Below are positions 7,954 through 17,387 of a DNA stretch of 64,000 nt, piece after piece (within the stretch, counting starts at the first letter, position 1; each line of letters opens with the position of its first letter). The stretch covers positions 1 through 64,000 of the forward strand of contig JBEAVK010000110.1 of the NCBI GenBank assembly GCA_041160955.1. The letters run 5' to 3'. Source of the stretch: M3007 sp041160955 (GTDB lineage: Bacteria; Bacteroidota; Bacteroidia; Chitinophagales; Saprospiraceae). The notes under the pieces were generated by a model that was not told where the DNA came from, made no database searches, and worked only from the letters and a program-made list of their open reading frames with translations. A program made the position numbers and the translations under genes.

Positions 7954-9135
7954 ATGAGAAAAATTACCGCCGACTGGGTCTGTCCAGTTATTTCCGAACC
8001 AATCCATAATGGTGTCGTCATTTGCGATGATGCTGGTAAAATATTAGCCATTGAACAGCGCGACCACCACGATGTAGCCACATTGGAGGTGCATCATGGT
8101 GTGCTTACGCCTGGTTTTATCAATACACATTGCCACCTTGAACTATCCCACATGAAGGGCAAGGTGGATACAGGAACAGGACTTATTCCTTTTATTACAG
8201 GCGTTGTAACCCAGCGCGATGCCACACAAGATGTCATTCAAGCGGCCATTCGGCAAGCAGAACAAGAAATGCTAGAAGGTGGTATTGTGGCACTTGGCGA
8301 TATTTCTAATACACCCGATACCTTTGCTATAAAAGCACATGGCCGAATGCGGTACTATACATTTTTGGAGGTTTTCGATTTTTTACAAGATGAAAATGCT
8401 CAAAAAACGGTAGAGGCCGGTATTGCGGTATATAATCGTTTGGATCTGGCACGCGATAGTGCACGCGCATTGGTGCCTCATGCGCCATATTCGGTGAGCG
8501 AATCCCTGTTCAAGGCTATTCATGCTTTTAACCCTTCAGGAAGTACTACAGTTAGTATTCACAACCAAGAAACGCCGCCTGAAAACCAATTATTTAAAGA
8601 AAAAAAAGGAGCATTTCTCGACTTTTATGGTAAATTTGGTATTTCTTTAGACAAATTTCAAGCATCGGGACAAACCTCTATTTATTATGCTTTAGCGCAT
8701 TTAAATCCTTATAACCGTAATTTATTTGTCCATAATACGCTGACGACAAGGGAGGAAATACAAGCAGCAAATGACTGGTCGCAAAAAGTTTATTGGGCAA
8801 CCTGTCCTAATGCCAATCTTTATATAGAGAATCGCTTGCCTGATTATTCCGCTTTTATGGATACTAATGCACGTATGACTATCGGAACAGATAGCCTCAC
8901 ATCCAATTGGCAATTGTCCATATTAGAAGAAATGAAAACGATTGCGCGTATGCAAAGTTATGTACCATTCAGTAATATACTCCGCTGGGCCACACTCAAT
9001 GGTGCTGAAGCACTCGGCTTTGATGATTCTTTGGGCAGCCTGCAACCTGGTAAAAGACCTGGGATTTTGCTATTAAACGGGTTTGAAGATGGGTGGCGGC
9101 TTGGAATGGATGCAACTGTAAAGCGTTTGGTATAG
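7954..9135 (+). CDS. Amidohydrolase, aminofutalosine deaminase-like (MqnX/SAH deaminase group)
   Basis: A 393-residue TIM-barrel amidohydrolase. The start at 7954 is forced by the upstream terminator and promoter. Metal ligands of the deaminase branch are all present: HxH in NTHCHLELSHMKG, His in VPHAPYSVS, His in SIHNQETPPE and Asp in IGTDSLTSN. The HCHLELSH wording resembles, from memory, the Bacteroidota aminodeoxyfutalosine deaminase family of the alternative menaquinone pathway. S-adenosylhomocysteine deaminase or a guanine-deaminase-like role is also possible. No other mqn gene is in the window, so the substrate is inferred. The gene converges on a receptor gene across a repeat array. 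Confidence 0.75.
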   Translation: MRKITADWVCPVISEPIHNGVVICDDAGKILAIEQRDHHDVATLEVHHGVLTPGFINTHCHLELSHMKGKVDTGTGLIPFITGVVTQRDATQDVIQAAIRQAEQEMLEGGIVALGDISNTPDTFAIKAHGRMRYYTFLEVFDFLQDENAQKTVEAGIAVYNRLDLARDSARALVPHAPYSVSESLFKAIHAFNPSGSTTVSIHNQETPPENQLFKEKKGAFLDFYGKFGISLDKFQASGQTSIYYALAHLNPYNRNLFVHNTLTTREEIQAANDWSQKVYWATCPNANLYIENRLPDYSAFMDTNARMTIGTDSLTSNWQLSILEEMKTIARMQSYVPFSNILRWATLNGAEALGFDDSLGSLQPGKRPGILLLNGFEDGWRLGMDATVKRLV

Positions 9136-9260
9136 GTTTAATAATTTATTATTTCCAAGTAATTTATACGGATTTTAGCCAAAAAAGAAGCCCTGTACCA
9201 CCTTACGGCAGACAGGGCTATTGGTAAATCCTTCGTTCTTCTCAAAAATTCATTATTCTT

Positions 9261-9425
9261 GGCTTCGGCTTCGCTCAGCCACCGGGCTTCGGCTTCGTTC
9301 ATCTCGGTGGCTTCGGCTTCGCTCATCTCGGTGGCTTCGACTTCGCTCAGCCACCGGATGAGCGAAGCCGAAGCCCGGTAACTGAGCGTAGTCGAAGTTT
9401 GGTAACTGAGCGTAGTCGAAGTTAG
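9261..9425. repeat. Tandem and inverted short repeat array (GGCTTCGGCTTCGCTCA units)
   Basis: Four imperfect copies of a unit of about 24 bases (GGCTTCGGCTTCGCTCAGCC and variants) run from 9261 to about 9357. They are followed by three copies in inverted orientation, the last two reading CTGAGCGTAGTCGAAG. The array abuts the stop codon of the receptor gene at 9422 and lies between two convergent genes. As RNA it would fold into strong hairpins from either strand, so it may also terminate both transcripts. Similar TTCGACTACGCTCAG-type units are familiar from memory in environmental bacterial genomes. Confidence 0.8.
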
Positions 9426-11860
9426 TTTCTTCCCGATTTTACGCGATTCTTCTCATCTTCCAAGCCTGTTTTGCGCTGGCGTGATGCTTTTACATCATTA
9501 GAGCCGAAACGATAAGTGCAACTAACGGTAACCGTCCGTGCTTCCCATGTTCCATTGGCATACATATTTAGGCCGGGTGTGAATATATTCGTACCTCCCC
9601 AACCCGCAGTATTTAACAAATCACCGAAACGGATACGCAAATTGCCTTTGCCGTCCCAAAGTGATTTTTTAATACCAGCATCCATTACGCCCTGTTGGCG
9701 ACTTCTCAAAGTACCCCAATAACCGGCAGTATTATACCAGCCTGATAGTTGAAGTGTCCAACCTTTTGGCAGTTTAATATTTTGTTCTGCGTACAGGCTA
9801 GCAAAACTATAGGCAATTTCGTCAATACCAAAACCTAGGTTGTCGAACTGCGCTTTAAACTTGCTGTGTACGCCTGTTATGCTGATAAAACCATCGTACC
9901 ATTTGGCAAATGGTGTTGGAATATTTAACGTGGCTGTGTAGTTTTCCTGATTGGCAATATTCTCATTGGTAATAAAAGTTGCATTTGGGTTTTTAGCGTC
10001 TCTAGCCAGTACTTGCGTAAATACATCCAATGTTTTGCTGTAACCCAAAGAAACGATGGGGTAACCATTGTAGGTAGGCGCTATTTCAAAGGAATTGGTG
10101 AATTGTGGACGCAGCCGCTCGTTACCGCGTTGGAAAGTCAATTCATCCAATCTAAACTCAAAAGGGTTCAAATCCTGATAACTTGGACGATCAATACGGC
10201 GACTAAAAGTAGCATTCAAACCTATTTTCTCCGTGAAAGTATAAGTGACGGCTGCGCTTGGGAACAATTCAGTATAATCATTTTTAACTTGTTTGCCATT
10301 TTGAGCATTCAAGGAAATTAAATCACCCATATAGTTGGTGTTTTCCAAACGCAGACCCGTTTGTATATTCAGTTTTTTACCAAATTTCCGGTTATAGTTC
10401 ACATACGCTGCGATGGTACGCTCTGTGTAAATGAACTGATTACTCACGGTGGTGTCTAATATATCGTTTTCTTCTACCACATTGAAAAAGTCAAAAGTAT
10501 TATCCGTTGCAACATTAGCAATCTTGACTCCTGTACCAAAAGTGCCTTTCCAAAGGGGCTGTTCGTAGTCAATTTTCGCCGTAGTAATGTCGATATTAGA
10601 CGGTGTTTCATTCCTGAAAATACGACTATAGGATGGGAATGATTCAGTAGGGGAGCGGTAAAAATTTGGTTGGTAGCTATTGCCAATAATACGATAAAAC
10701 CCTCGATCTACATCCACATTCAAACTGTGTCCTGAGGTATCGGCAAAGCGATAGTTAACATTTAGATTAAGGTCTTTTCTTGTACCCGGAACGGTATTAG
10801 TCGCTTCCAAGACAGAAGTAACTTGATCTCTATTGGCTAAAGGCCCGATATTGGTCAAACTACTATTGTTCCAATCACCATTGTCGTAATTGCCATTAAC
10901 CAAAACGCCAACTGTGTGTTTAGAATTAATAAAATAATCCGTACCTGTTCGGATGGAATTCCATCGGTTATTATTGTATGACTTAGCCTTTTGGTCAAAA
11001 TACGAATCGTTTTGCTCGCGTATAAAATTTTGATCATTATGCCAGCGTCCGTAGCTATTGTTATACGAACCAAATGTGTTGAATTTTTTGGTGCGGTGGT
11101 TCAAACTAATACTACCGCCACCTTTAAATGTTTCACCATAAATGGCATCCAGACCTATATTGCCATTGGTGCCCAGTGCTTTATCTTTTTTTAAGCGGAT
11201 ATTGATAATGCCGGCATTTCCAGAGGCATCGTATTTGGCAGATGGGTTAGAAATGATCTCAATATTGTCAATATCGGCGGCTTGTGTGCCCTTGAGTAGC
11301 GCAGCGAGGTCTTTACCATCCAATGGCACATCACGGCCGTCGATCATTATTTTTACATTGTTTTTGCCTTTTACACTTACGTTTTCGTTGTTGTCAACGG
11401 TTACGCCAGGGGCTTTGCGGAGCAGTTCCAACGCACTCAAACCCGTAGAATTGACGGTACCATCTACATTGAGCACTGTTTTGTCGGCTTTTACTTCGAT
11501 GGTTTTCCTGCGCGCCACAATAGTAACCTGTTGGAGTTCTTTACTGAGTTCTGTAAGTTGAATTGGTTCTAGTTTTTTGTTGGACTTGTCCATTTCAAAA
11601 ACAGCCGAATTGGCAGCACCTGCACCAATAAGGCTCAATTGAACAAAATAAGAGCCTTCAGCCACGTTTTTAATCTCGTATGATCCGTCTTCGCCAGTAA
11701 TAGCACCTGTAACTACTGAAGAGTCTATTGCCTTGTGCAAGGTAACTGTGGCAAAATCGGCTGGTTTACCGTCGAACTGAAGTGCTTTACCAGATATTGA
11801 TTGTGCTTGTGCAATTGCAGTAATACACAAAAATAAAAAAGCGAATAATAATTGTTTCAT
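9422..11860 (-). CDS. Outer-membrane beta-barrel receptor (TonB-dependent receptor-like, barrel family 3)
   Basis: An 812-residue exported protein. A signal peptide (KQLLFAFLFLCITAIAQAQ) is followed by a carboxypeptidase-regulatory-like domain (SISGKALQFDGKPADFATVT onward, about residues 20-105). A plug-like domain (about 115-225) contains LELLRKAPGVTVDNNENVSVKG and NIEIISNPSAKYDASGNAGIINI. A long beta-barrel follows. The plug wording matches the outer-membrane beta-barrel family common in Bacteroidota. There is no obvious TonB box. The C-terminus after the barrel (KASRQRKTGLEDEKNRVKSGRN) is a charged tail, unusual for a barrel that normally ends in an aromatic residue. It is monocistronic. 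The substrate is unknown. Confidence 0.85.
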   Translation of the reverse strand: MKQLLFAFLFLCITAIAQAQSISGKALQFDGKPADFATVTLHKAIDSSVVTGAITGEDGSYEIKNVAEGSYFVQLSLIGAGAANSAVFEMDKSNKKLEPIQLTELSKELQQVTIVARRKTIEVKADKTVLNVDGTVNSTGLSALELLRKAPGVTVDNNENVSVKGKNNVKIMIDGRDVPLDGKDLAALLKGTQAADIDNIEIISNPSAKYDASGNAGIINIRLKKDKALGTNGNIGLDAIYGETFKGGGSISLNHRTKKFNTFGSYNNSYGRWHNDQNFIREQNDSYFDQKAKSYNNNRWNSIRTGTDYFINSKHTVGVLVNGNYDNGDWNNSSLTNIGPLANRDQVTSVLEATNTVPGTRKDLNLNVNYRFADTSGHSLNVDVDRGFYRIIGNSYQPNFYRSPTESFPSYSRIFRNETPSNIDITTAKIDYEQPLWKGTFGTGVKIANVATDNTFDFFNVVEENDILDTTVSNQFIYTERTIAAYVNYNRKFGKKLNIQTGLRLENTNYMGDLISLNAQNGKQVKNDYTELFPSAAVTYTFTEKIGLNATFSRRIDRPSYQDLNPFEFRLDELTFQRGNERLRPQFTNSFEIAPTYNGYPIVSLGYSKTLDVFTQVLARDAKNPNATFITNENIANQENYTATLNIPTPFAKWYDGFISITGVHSKFKAQFDNLGFGIDEIAYSFASLYAEQNIKLPKGWTLQLSGWYNTAGYWGTLRSRQQGVMDAGIKKSLWDGKGNLRIRFGDLLNTAGWGGTNIFTPGLNMYANGTWEARTVTVSCTYRFGSNDVKASRQRKTGLEDEKNRVKSGRN

Positions 11861-11896
11861 AACTTAACTTAATATATTGTCTTAAAAAGTAGATGG

Positions 11897-11904
11897 CAAA
11901 ACTA
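11897..11904 (-). promoter_or_regulatory. Bacteroidota -7 element of the 9.4-11.9 kb receptor
   Basis: TAGTTTTG on the minus strand, 36 bases before the start. A TTG at 11923-11925 on the same strand is at the right distance for the -33 element. Confidence 0.65.
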
Positions 11905-12108
11905 CGAACTTATAGTACTATGCAAAACAAAGAACCTGCCAATACCCATAAATAATCTACCAAATAGCTACAACAGCCGATAAACTGGTTGTTGAGCGAT
12001 AAGACTGACTCAAAGACACTTATGTTTCAGTGCCGTTGCGTTAATACGATGAAGATGAAGTAATTATGGATGAATGGCAGGGCGCGACCGACAAGTGAAC
12101 AAAAACGA

Positions 12109-12792
12109 CTATTCCCTTGTCCAAACTTCGGTATCCGTAGTAAAAGCCTCAATACCTTTGGCTTTGGTATAAAAAATAAATAGGGATTGTGTGCCATCAT
12201 TTACAGGAACATAAGCATTTTTGATTTGCCTGCCATTGAGCGTAGTATCAGCAATAATTTGGTAGAAGTTGGCATTTTGTCGTTGCAAATCGGTAATCTT
12301 AGCGGCATTGCCACGTTCGTCGCTCAGTATAGAAATACGACCGACGCGGGTAGGGTTATTTATTTTTTGCCCCCAAACGGCTACTTGTTCATAAAAAACG
12401 GTGTCTTTACGATCGCCATATTCACCAATTGGATTCAAATTAAGATCCAGAGATAATGTATAATTTTTATCGGCGGTTTCGTATTCCCATCGTTTGCTTT
12501 TGACTACGAAAAAGACAGTTTGGCTGGTTTTGTCCAAAAAGTCGCCACGTTCACACAAGGTTTCTACTGGTAGATCATAAGTATGATCACCCTTAAAAAA
12601 GGTACTTTGAAAAACAAGTTGAGTGCCATCACTATTTTTAAAGGTCATAGTTTTGGTTTCTTGTGCCGCTGGCAAAAAGGTCTTTGTTGTACTTCCTATC
12701 GAAATTACCCCAATTTCAATATCTTTAGGGCATGGTCGAGCGCATTGAGCAAATAGGAGCGCGATGAGTGCAAATCTAGCGGGTGCATACAT
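12109..12792 (-). CDS. Hypothetical lipoprotein
   Basis: A 227-residue protein starting at MYAPARFALIALLFAQCARP: the hydrophobic leader ends in a lipobox-like FAQC, so the product is probably a lipoprotein anchored by Cys16. The longer in-frame extension upstream would overlap the radA coding region and is rejected. The body is rich in beta-strand patterns and contains no motif I recognise. It lies 49 bases downstream of radA on the same strand and may be read through from it. The function is unknown. Confidence 0.6.
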   Translation of the reverse strand: MYAPARFALIALLFAQCARPCPKDIEIGVISIGSTTKTFLPAAQETKTMTFKNSDGTQLVFQSTFFKGDHTYDLPVETLCERGDFLDKTSQTVFFVVKSKRWEYETADKNYTLSLDLNLNPIGEYGDRKDTVFYEQVAVWGQKINNPTRVGRISILSDERGNAAKITDLQRQNANFYQIIADTTLNGRQIKNAYVPVNDGTQSLFIFYTKAKGIEAFTTDTEVWTRE

Positions 12793-12841
12793 ATTGTTTA
12801 TTGTATTATTGTGTGAATAATATAAGATTATTAACAAATAC

Positions 12842-14218
12842 CTATTGAAATAACGCCTGTTTAAGTTCTTCCACTTTTCCAATGGTTTGCACCCGAATAC
12901 CAAATTTTTTGTTGTCCAAACTTTTTTGATTATATTTAGAGACATAAATGGCTTTGAATCCAAGACGGTCTGCTTCAGCAATACGTTGCTCAATTCGACT
13001 TACAGCCCGGATTTCGCCAGAAAGCCCTACTTCGCCCGCAAAACAAATATTAGATGGAATACTTACATCCACCAACGAAGAAATAAGCGACGCCACAATA
13101 GACAGGTCAATAGCAGGATCTTCAACGCGTATTCCTCCTGCAATATTGAGAAATACATCGTTAATACTAAAAAAATAACCGCATCTTTTTTCTAAAACAG
13201 CCAAAAGCATCGATAATCGGCGCATATCGAAACCAGTGGCAGAACGCTGTGGTGTACCAAAAACAGCCTTTGACACCAGTGCTTGTGTCTCAATCAGCAT
13301 TGGGCGCATACCTTCCATCGTAGCAGCAATGGAGCACCCACTTAGGTCTTCATCTTTTTGGCTAAGAAGCAGCTCTGATGGATTGGTTACTTCGCGCAGG
13401 CCTGTACTTTGCATTTCGTAAATACCCATTTCATCAGTGCTGCCAAAACGGTTTTTCAGTGTACGTAAAATGCGATAAGTATTGTGCCTGTCGCCTTCAA
13501 ATTGCAGCACACAATCCACAATATGCTCCAATAGTTTGGGTCCTGCAATATCGCCCTCTTTATTGATGTGCCCAATAAGAAAGATAGGTACATTGGTTTC
13601 CTTAGCAAAACGCAATAATTCTGCTGCGCATTCTCGTACTTGCGCAATACCGCCTGGCGCACTATCCAAATGTGGTGTGCTCATGGTCTGAATAGAATCC
13701 ACGATCATCAGTTGCGGCTGAAGTTCTTGTGCTTGGGTTAGTATTTTTGTTGTATTGGTCTCCGTAAGGATATAACAATCAGATTGAGCAGGGGAGAGCC
13801 TATCTGCGCGCATTTTGATCTGCTCTTCACTTTCTTCGCCGCTTACGTAGAGCACTTTTGCTTTTATTTGTAATGCTATTTGTAGCATAAGTGTACTTTT
13901 TCCGATACCCGGCTGCCCGCCAATAAGTACCAAAGAACCGGGCACAATACCTCCACCTAGCACGCGATTTAGTTCTCCATCAGGCGCGGGTAAGCGTTGG
14001 GTATTGCCCGTTGTGATGACACTTATATGCGTAGCGCGTGGAGATTCGGACCTGCCAGCACCCGCCCAAGAACGTCTTTTCTCTTCCGCAGTGGTCTCTT
14101 TTTGAATAATTTCTTCCTGATAAGTATTCCACTCATTGCAATGAGGACATTTTCCGATCCACTTTGGAGCAGATGCACCACAGTTGGAGCAGAAAAATAT
14201 AGTACGTGCTTTTGCCAT
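12842..14218 (-). CDS. radA: DNA repair protein RadA (Sms)
   Basis: A 458-residue RecA-related helicase that drives branch migration and processing of recombination intermediates. The N-terminal C4 zinc finger (C10, C13, C24, C27) is followed by a RecA-like ATPase with Walker A GQPGIGKST, the RadA-specific LKNRFGSTDEMGIYEM motif and a C-terminal Lon-protease-like domain (GFDMRRLSMLLAVLEKRCG, NIAGGIRVEDPAIDLSI, AGEVGLSGEIRAV). The start is at MAKARTIFFC, directly before the zinc finger; an upstream methionine overlaps the promoter. It is transcribed from its own promoter, with the lipoprotein gene downstream. Confidence 0.97.
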   Translation of the reverse strand: MAKARTIFFCSNCGASAPKWIGKCPHCNEWNTYQEEIIQKETTAEEKRRSWAGAGRSESPRATHISVITTGNTQRLPAPDGELNRVLGGGIVPGSLVLIGGQPGIGKSTLMLQIALQIKAKVLYVSGEESEEQIKMRADRLSPAQSDCYILTETNTTKILTQAQELQPQLMIVDSIQTMSTPHLDSAPGGIAQVRECAAELLRFAKETNVPIFLIGHINKEGDIAGPKLLEHIVDCVLQFEGDRHNTYRILRTLKNRFGSTDEMGIYEMQSTGLREVTNPSELLLSQKDEDLSGCSIAATMEGMRPMLIETQALVSKAVFGTPQRSATGFDMRRLSMLLAVLEKRCGYFFSINDVFLNIAGGIRVEDPAIDLSIVASLISSLVDVSIPSNICFAGEVGLSGEIRAVSRIEQRIAEADRLGFKAIYVSKYNQKSLDNKKFGIRVQTIGKVEELKQALFQ

Positions 14219-14239
14219 TGTATTTGTTTTATTAAGGCT

Positions 14240-14247
14240 CAAAAGTA
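14240..14247 (-). promoter_or_regulatory. Bacteroidota -7 element for radA
   Basis: TACTTTTG on the minus strand, 22 bases upstream of the start at 14218. The 5' leader would be short. Confidence 0.55.
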
Positions 14248-14367
14248 GTGTTAAATACCTAATGATAAGGATTGGACGAATATTAATGTTTTTATTGTTG
14301 GTTATTTGCTTATATTTGTGGACTTTTTTTTCTAAAATTACAAACTACTATTTAACAGGCAATTTTT

Positions 14368-16713
14368 ATGCGTCATCTTTTACTTTTATGCTGCCTTTTT
14401 TGGCTTGCTCAGCCCCTGTTTTCTCAAACCAATTATTATACTGTAAAATTTCCAGATGATAAGGACTATATTGGATGTAATGCCAGTGTTCCTGTGGAGT
14501 CGCCGGTAATTACACAGTATAGTTGTAGTACCAATGTCGGTGTTTCCCGTTACGATTTGGTTTATAATTCCAATGAATCGGGTAGTTGTTACAAAATCAT
14601 GCGCCGCTGGCGACTGATTTATTGGTGCGATTACAATCCAAATATGCAACCACTTGTACTCACTAATCCTACAACCACCACAACAGGTATTACTGCTATA
14701 GGTAATACTGCGAACAAGGGTTACTTGGAATATACACAAGTAATTACAGTACGAGACGCAGAACCACCTGTTTTTACTACTTGCCCAGCCAGCCCCGTTA
14801 CTTTTTGCGATTATACCAATAATAATACAACATTATATGGTGCAACATGCGAAGGTCCCGTAGATCTACAAACAGAGGTGTCGGATATATGCTCGGGTAC
14901 GGATATTACTTTGACTTACAGGCTCTTCCTAGATCTTGATGCCAATGGTAGTATGGAAACCTACGTTTATACCAATGGCCCTGGTGCTTGGCCTGTGGAA
15001 AAAACAATAGTAGGCAATAAAGTACGTGGGAAAATTGTATTCCCTACCAACTACCAATTGCCTTATGGTTTACATAAAATTGAGTGGGTTGCCAATGATA
15101 AATGTGGCAATGAATCTATTTGTAAATATAGTTTTGAGGTAAAAGATTGCAAAAACCCTACTGTGGTCTGCAAAAACGGCCTCAGTATTAATATTATGCA
15201 ATCTGGAATGATCACGCTTGGTACTTTAGATTTTCTACAATATACATTAGACAACTGCACACCAACCGCAGATATTAAAACAGCAATCAGAAAGGCGGGT
15301 AGTGGTCTGGGATTCCCAACGGGTAATACATCTGTTACTTTTGATTGTAGCGAGTTGGGAGCGCAACCTGTTGAAATATGGGCAGTAGATGCCGCTGGAA
15401 ATGCTGATTTCTGTACTTCGTATGTGATTGTTCAGGATAATTCTAATTCTTGCGCCCCTACATCTTCTATTAGCGGAACAGTATTGAAACCGGGCGGACA
15501 AGCAATGCCTGGCATTCAGATTACAGCTTTAAAAAATAACCAAACGATAGCGGCTACCGGAACAAGCACCGCTAATGGCGCATTTGGTCCATTACCTGTA
15601 TATGCAGGCTGTTATTTGCTACAAGCTTCCAGCAGCGATCAAACATTGAATCCGCAGGATATTACCACTTGGGATGCTATGTTGGCTGGTTTGCACGAGT
15701 ATGCTGTAACTCCTTTTGACCAACCTTGGCAATTTGTAGCGGCAGATGTAAATGGCGATGGCTGGATCACTCCCGAAGATGGTTTCGCTATTACACAGGT
15801 GGCTATTGGCGGCGCGGTAAATTGGCCGGGCGTACCCAATTGGCAATTTATTTCAGCAAATAGTGCTGTGCCTGTGGACGAAATCACACTAAATGATCCA
15901 CAACTGGTGTGTGCAGCAGCGGGTGGCTCAACACCACTCCATTTTATCGGCGTTAAAACCGGCGATTTAGATCATTCTGCGGCACAATTGGTTGATAATG
16001 ACAACTTGGAAGAACGCTCTGCGCCGAAACGTAAAGCCGTTTTTTCCGCAGATGATGTACAATTCGAAGCAGGCGAAACCGTAACATTGACGATCAATGC
16101 ACCCGAAGCAACTGGCCTAGCAGGATTCCAATTTACGCTTGATTATAACCCTTTAGTATTAACTGCAATAGACGTGCAACAAGCAGGTCTTGAAAATGTG
16201 CAAATCGCTCGTTTTGATGCTGCACACCAAATTACTGCTGGCTGGCAAAATGTTGTTGCATTTTATCCCGATGGCGCGTCTTTGTTTAAAGGTAAAGGTG
16301 CAATAACTATTGTTTTCCAAGCCCAACAAGCGGGCAAACTGTCCGAACAAGTATTCATGAATGCCGCCCGCATCCCATCGGAAGTATATACGACCAATAT
16401 GCGCAAGCACGATGCAGAACTGAAATTTGCATTGACTTCAAATAAGAAGAAATTGGTACAAATGCTGCCAGTTTCCCCCGATCCAACTACTGGCGATGAA
16501 GTGCTTTTGCGTTATAATTTACCAGTAAATACAACTGCTCGAGTTATTATTACAGATGGCTTTGGCCGCATTGTTCGTACGCAGCAAGTATCTGGCGATG
16601 CCGGCTACCATGAAGTGATGATCCCGATGGATGCGCGTACCTCTGGTAATTACTTAGTGCAATTGACCACTGATGCGGGTATAGATACCCAGCGCGTGGT
16701 GGTAAAACGGTAG
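14368..16713 (+). CDS. Secreted multidomain protein: cohesin- and dockerin-like modules, T9SS C-terminal domain
   Basis: A 781-residue exported protein. After a signal peptide (MRHLLLLCCLFWLAQPLFSQ), residues about 20-350 are cysteine-containing and beta-rich, with repeated HYR-like phrases (VRDAEPPVFTTCP, VAVDAAGNADFC-type). A carboxypeptidase-regulatory-like segment (about 370-430) precedes a dockerin-like calcium loop, DVNGDGWITPEDGFAI (about 459-475). A cohesin-like module follows (about 560-680: ETVTLTINAPEATGLAGFQF, then a TLDYNPLVL strand). The last about 75 residues form a type A T9SS sorting domain (SPDPTTGDEVLLRYNL, GDAGYHEVMIPM, SGNYLVQLTTDAG, VVVKR). It should be exported by T9SS and cleaved or anchored at the surface. 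The gene stands alone with a strong terminator. Its biological target is unknown. Confidence 0.85.
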   Translation: MRHLLLLCCLFWLAQPLFSQTNYYTVKFPDDKDYIGCNASVPVESPVITQYSCSTNVGVSRYDLVYNSNESGSCYKIMRRWRLIYWCDYNPNMQPLVLTNPTTTTTGITAIGNTANKGYLEYTQVITVRDAEPPVFTTCPASPVTFCDYTNNNTTLYGATCEGPVDLQTEVSDICSGTDITLTYRLFLDLDANGSMETYVYTNGPGAWPVEKTIVGNKVRGKIVFPTNYQLPYGLHKIEWVANDKCGNESICKYSFEVKDCKNPTVVCKNGLSINIMQSGMITLGTLDFLQYTLDNCTPTADIKTAIRKAGSGLGFPTGNTSVTFDCSELGAQPVEIWAVDAAGNADFCTSYVIVQDNSNSCAPTSSISGTVLKPGGQAMPGIQITALKNNQTIAATGTSTANGAFGPLPVYAGCYLLQASSSDQTLNPQDITTWDAMLAGLHEYAVTPFDQPWQFVAADVNGDGWITPEDGFAITQVAIGGAVNWPGVPNWQFISANSAVPVDEITLNDPQLVCAAAGGSTPLHFIGVKTGDLDHSAAQLVDNDNLEERSAPKRKAVFSADDVQFEAGETVTLTINAPEATGLAGFQFTLDYNPLVLTAIDVQQAGLENVQIARFDAAHQITAGWQNVVAFYPDGASLFKGKGAITIVFQAQQAGKLSEQVFMNAARIPSEVYTTNMRKHDAELKFALTSNKKKLVQMLPVSPDPTTGDEVLLRYNLPVNTTARVIITDGFGRIVRTQQVSGDAGYHEVMIPMDARTSGNYLVQLTTDAGIDTQRVVVKR

Positions 16714-16741
16714 AGTTGCATAGGTTGTATCCTTAAAATAC

Positions 16742-16811
16742 AAGACGCCCTTTCATGGCTTTGGAGTATTTATTAATCTGCTCCAAATCACCTGAAAGGG
16801 CGTCTTTTTTT
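16742..16811 (+). terminator. Strong intrinsic terminator after the cohesin/dockerin-like gene
   Basis: A perfect 14-pair stem (16742-16755 with 16793-16806) encloses a second smaller stem (TTTGGAG with CTCCAAA) and runs into seven T. It is oriented for the plus-strand gene. The minus-strand crtZ transcript would also form the stem but without a U run. Confidence 0.85.
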
Positions 16812-16831
16812 AGTACGGATTAGAAACAGTT

Positions 16832-17326
16832 TTATCCTTTTTGATCTACCGCTTTTCCTTCCTGTTTCTTGCGTGTCCCATAGAATTTTGGATCTACCAC
16901 TAATAAACCAAAGGATTCACAATCTTCTTTGGTCGTCTTTGCATGGTGTGCACCGTGCGCACGCAATATGGCACGCGAATAAGGATTATCCAATTGGCGA
17001 AACCACTTAAAGCGCTGGTGGATATATACATCATGGATCAAAAAATAGGTCAAACCATACAATGAAATACCAACACCAATAAAAAATACCCAAAAATATT
17101 GATCGGCTTTCATGCTACCAAACATATAGCAAAAAGCAGAAGGAATGGCAAAAACTAAGAAAAAACGATCGTTTTTCTCCCAAAATCCATGTTTGGCGTG
17201 TTTGGGAAAATGGTGGTCTTCGTGCCAATTCCAAAGTAAACCATGCATCAGGTATTTATGCGTAAACCACGCTATAAATTCCATACCAAAATAGGCCGCA
17301 AGGGTAACAAAAATGTACAAAATCAT
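16832..17326 (-). CDS. crtZ: Beta-carotene hydroxylase, CrtZ type
   Basis: A 164-residue integral-membrane di-iron hydroxylase that adds 3-hydroxyl groups to the beta-ionone rings of carotenoids, leading to zeaxanthin. The histidine clusters of the fatty-acid-hydroxylase superfamily are visible: H23 and H28 (HKYLMHG), HEDHH at 35-39, H98 and H103 (HDVYIHQR), and HGAHH at 124-128. Hydrophobic helices lie between them. The length matches CrtZ. It follows the photolyase gene by 61 bases on the same strand, which suggests co-expression of pigment and photorepair. Other carotenoid genes are not in the window. Confidence 0.92.
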   Translation of the reverse strand: MILYIFVTLAAYFGMEFIAWFTHKYLMHGLLWNWHEDHHFPKHAKHGFWEKNDRFFLVFAIPSAFCYMFGSMKADQYFWVFFIGVGISLYGLTYFLIHDVYIHQRFKWFRQLDNPYSRAILRAHGAHHAKTTKEDCESFGLLVVDPKFYGTRKKQEGKAVDQKG

Positions 17327-17387
17327 AATAATTAATTCAATTAATGCTAAATGCTAAAGTTTTCAGCGTCATCTAATAGAAAATTAC

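Noticed and set aside
9138..9326. Minus-strand frame rich in SEAEA-type repeats
   Set aside because: It is produced by the GGCTTCGGCTTCGCTCA repeat array between convergent genes and has no independent support.
12793..12993. Upstream extension of the lipoprotein gene at 12109
   Set aside because: It would overlap radA coding sequence and remove the lipobox from the N-terminus.
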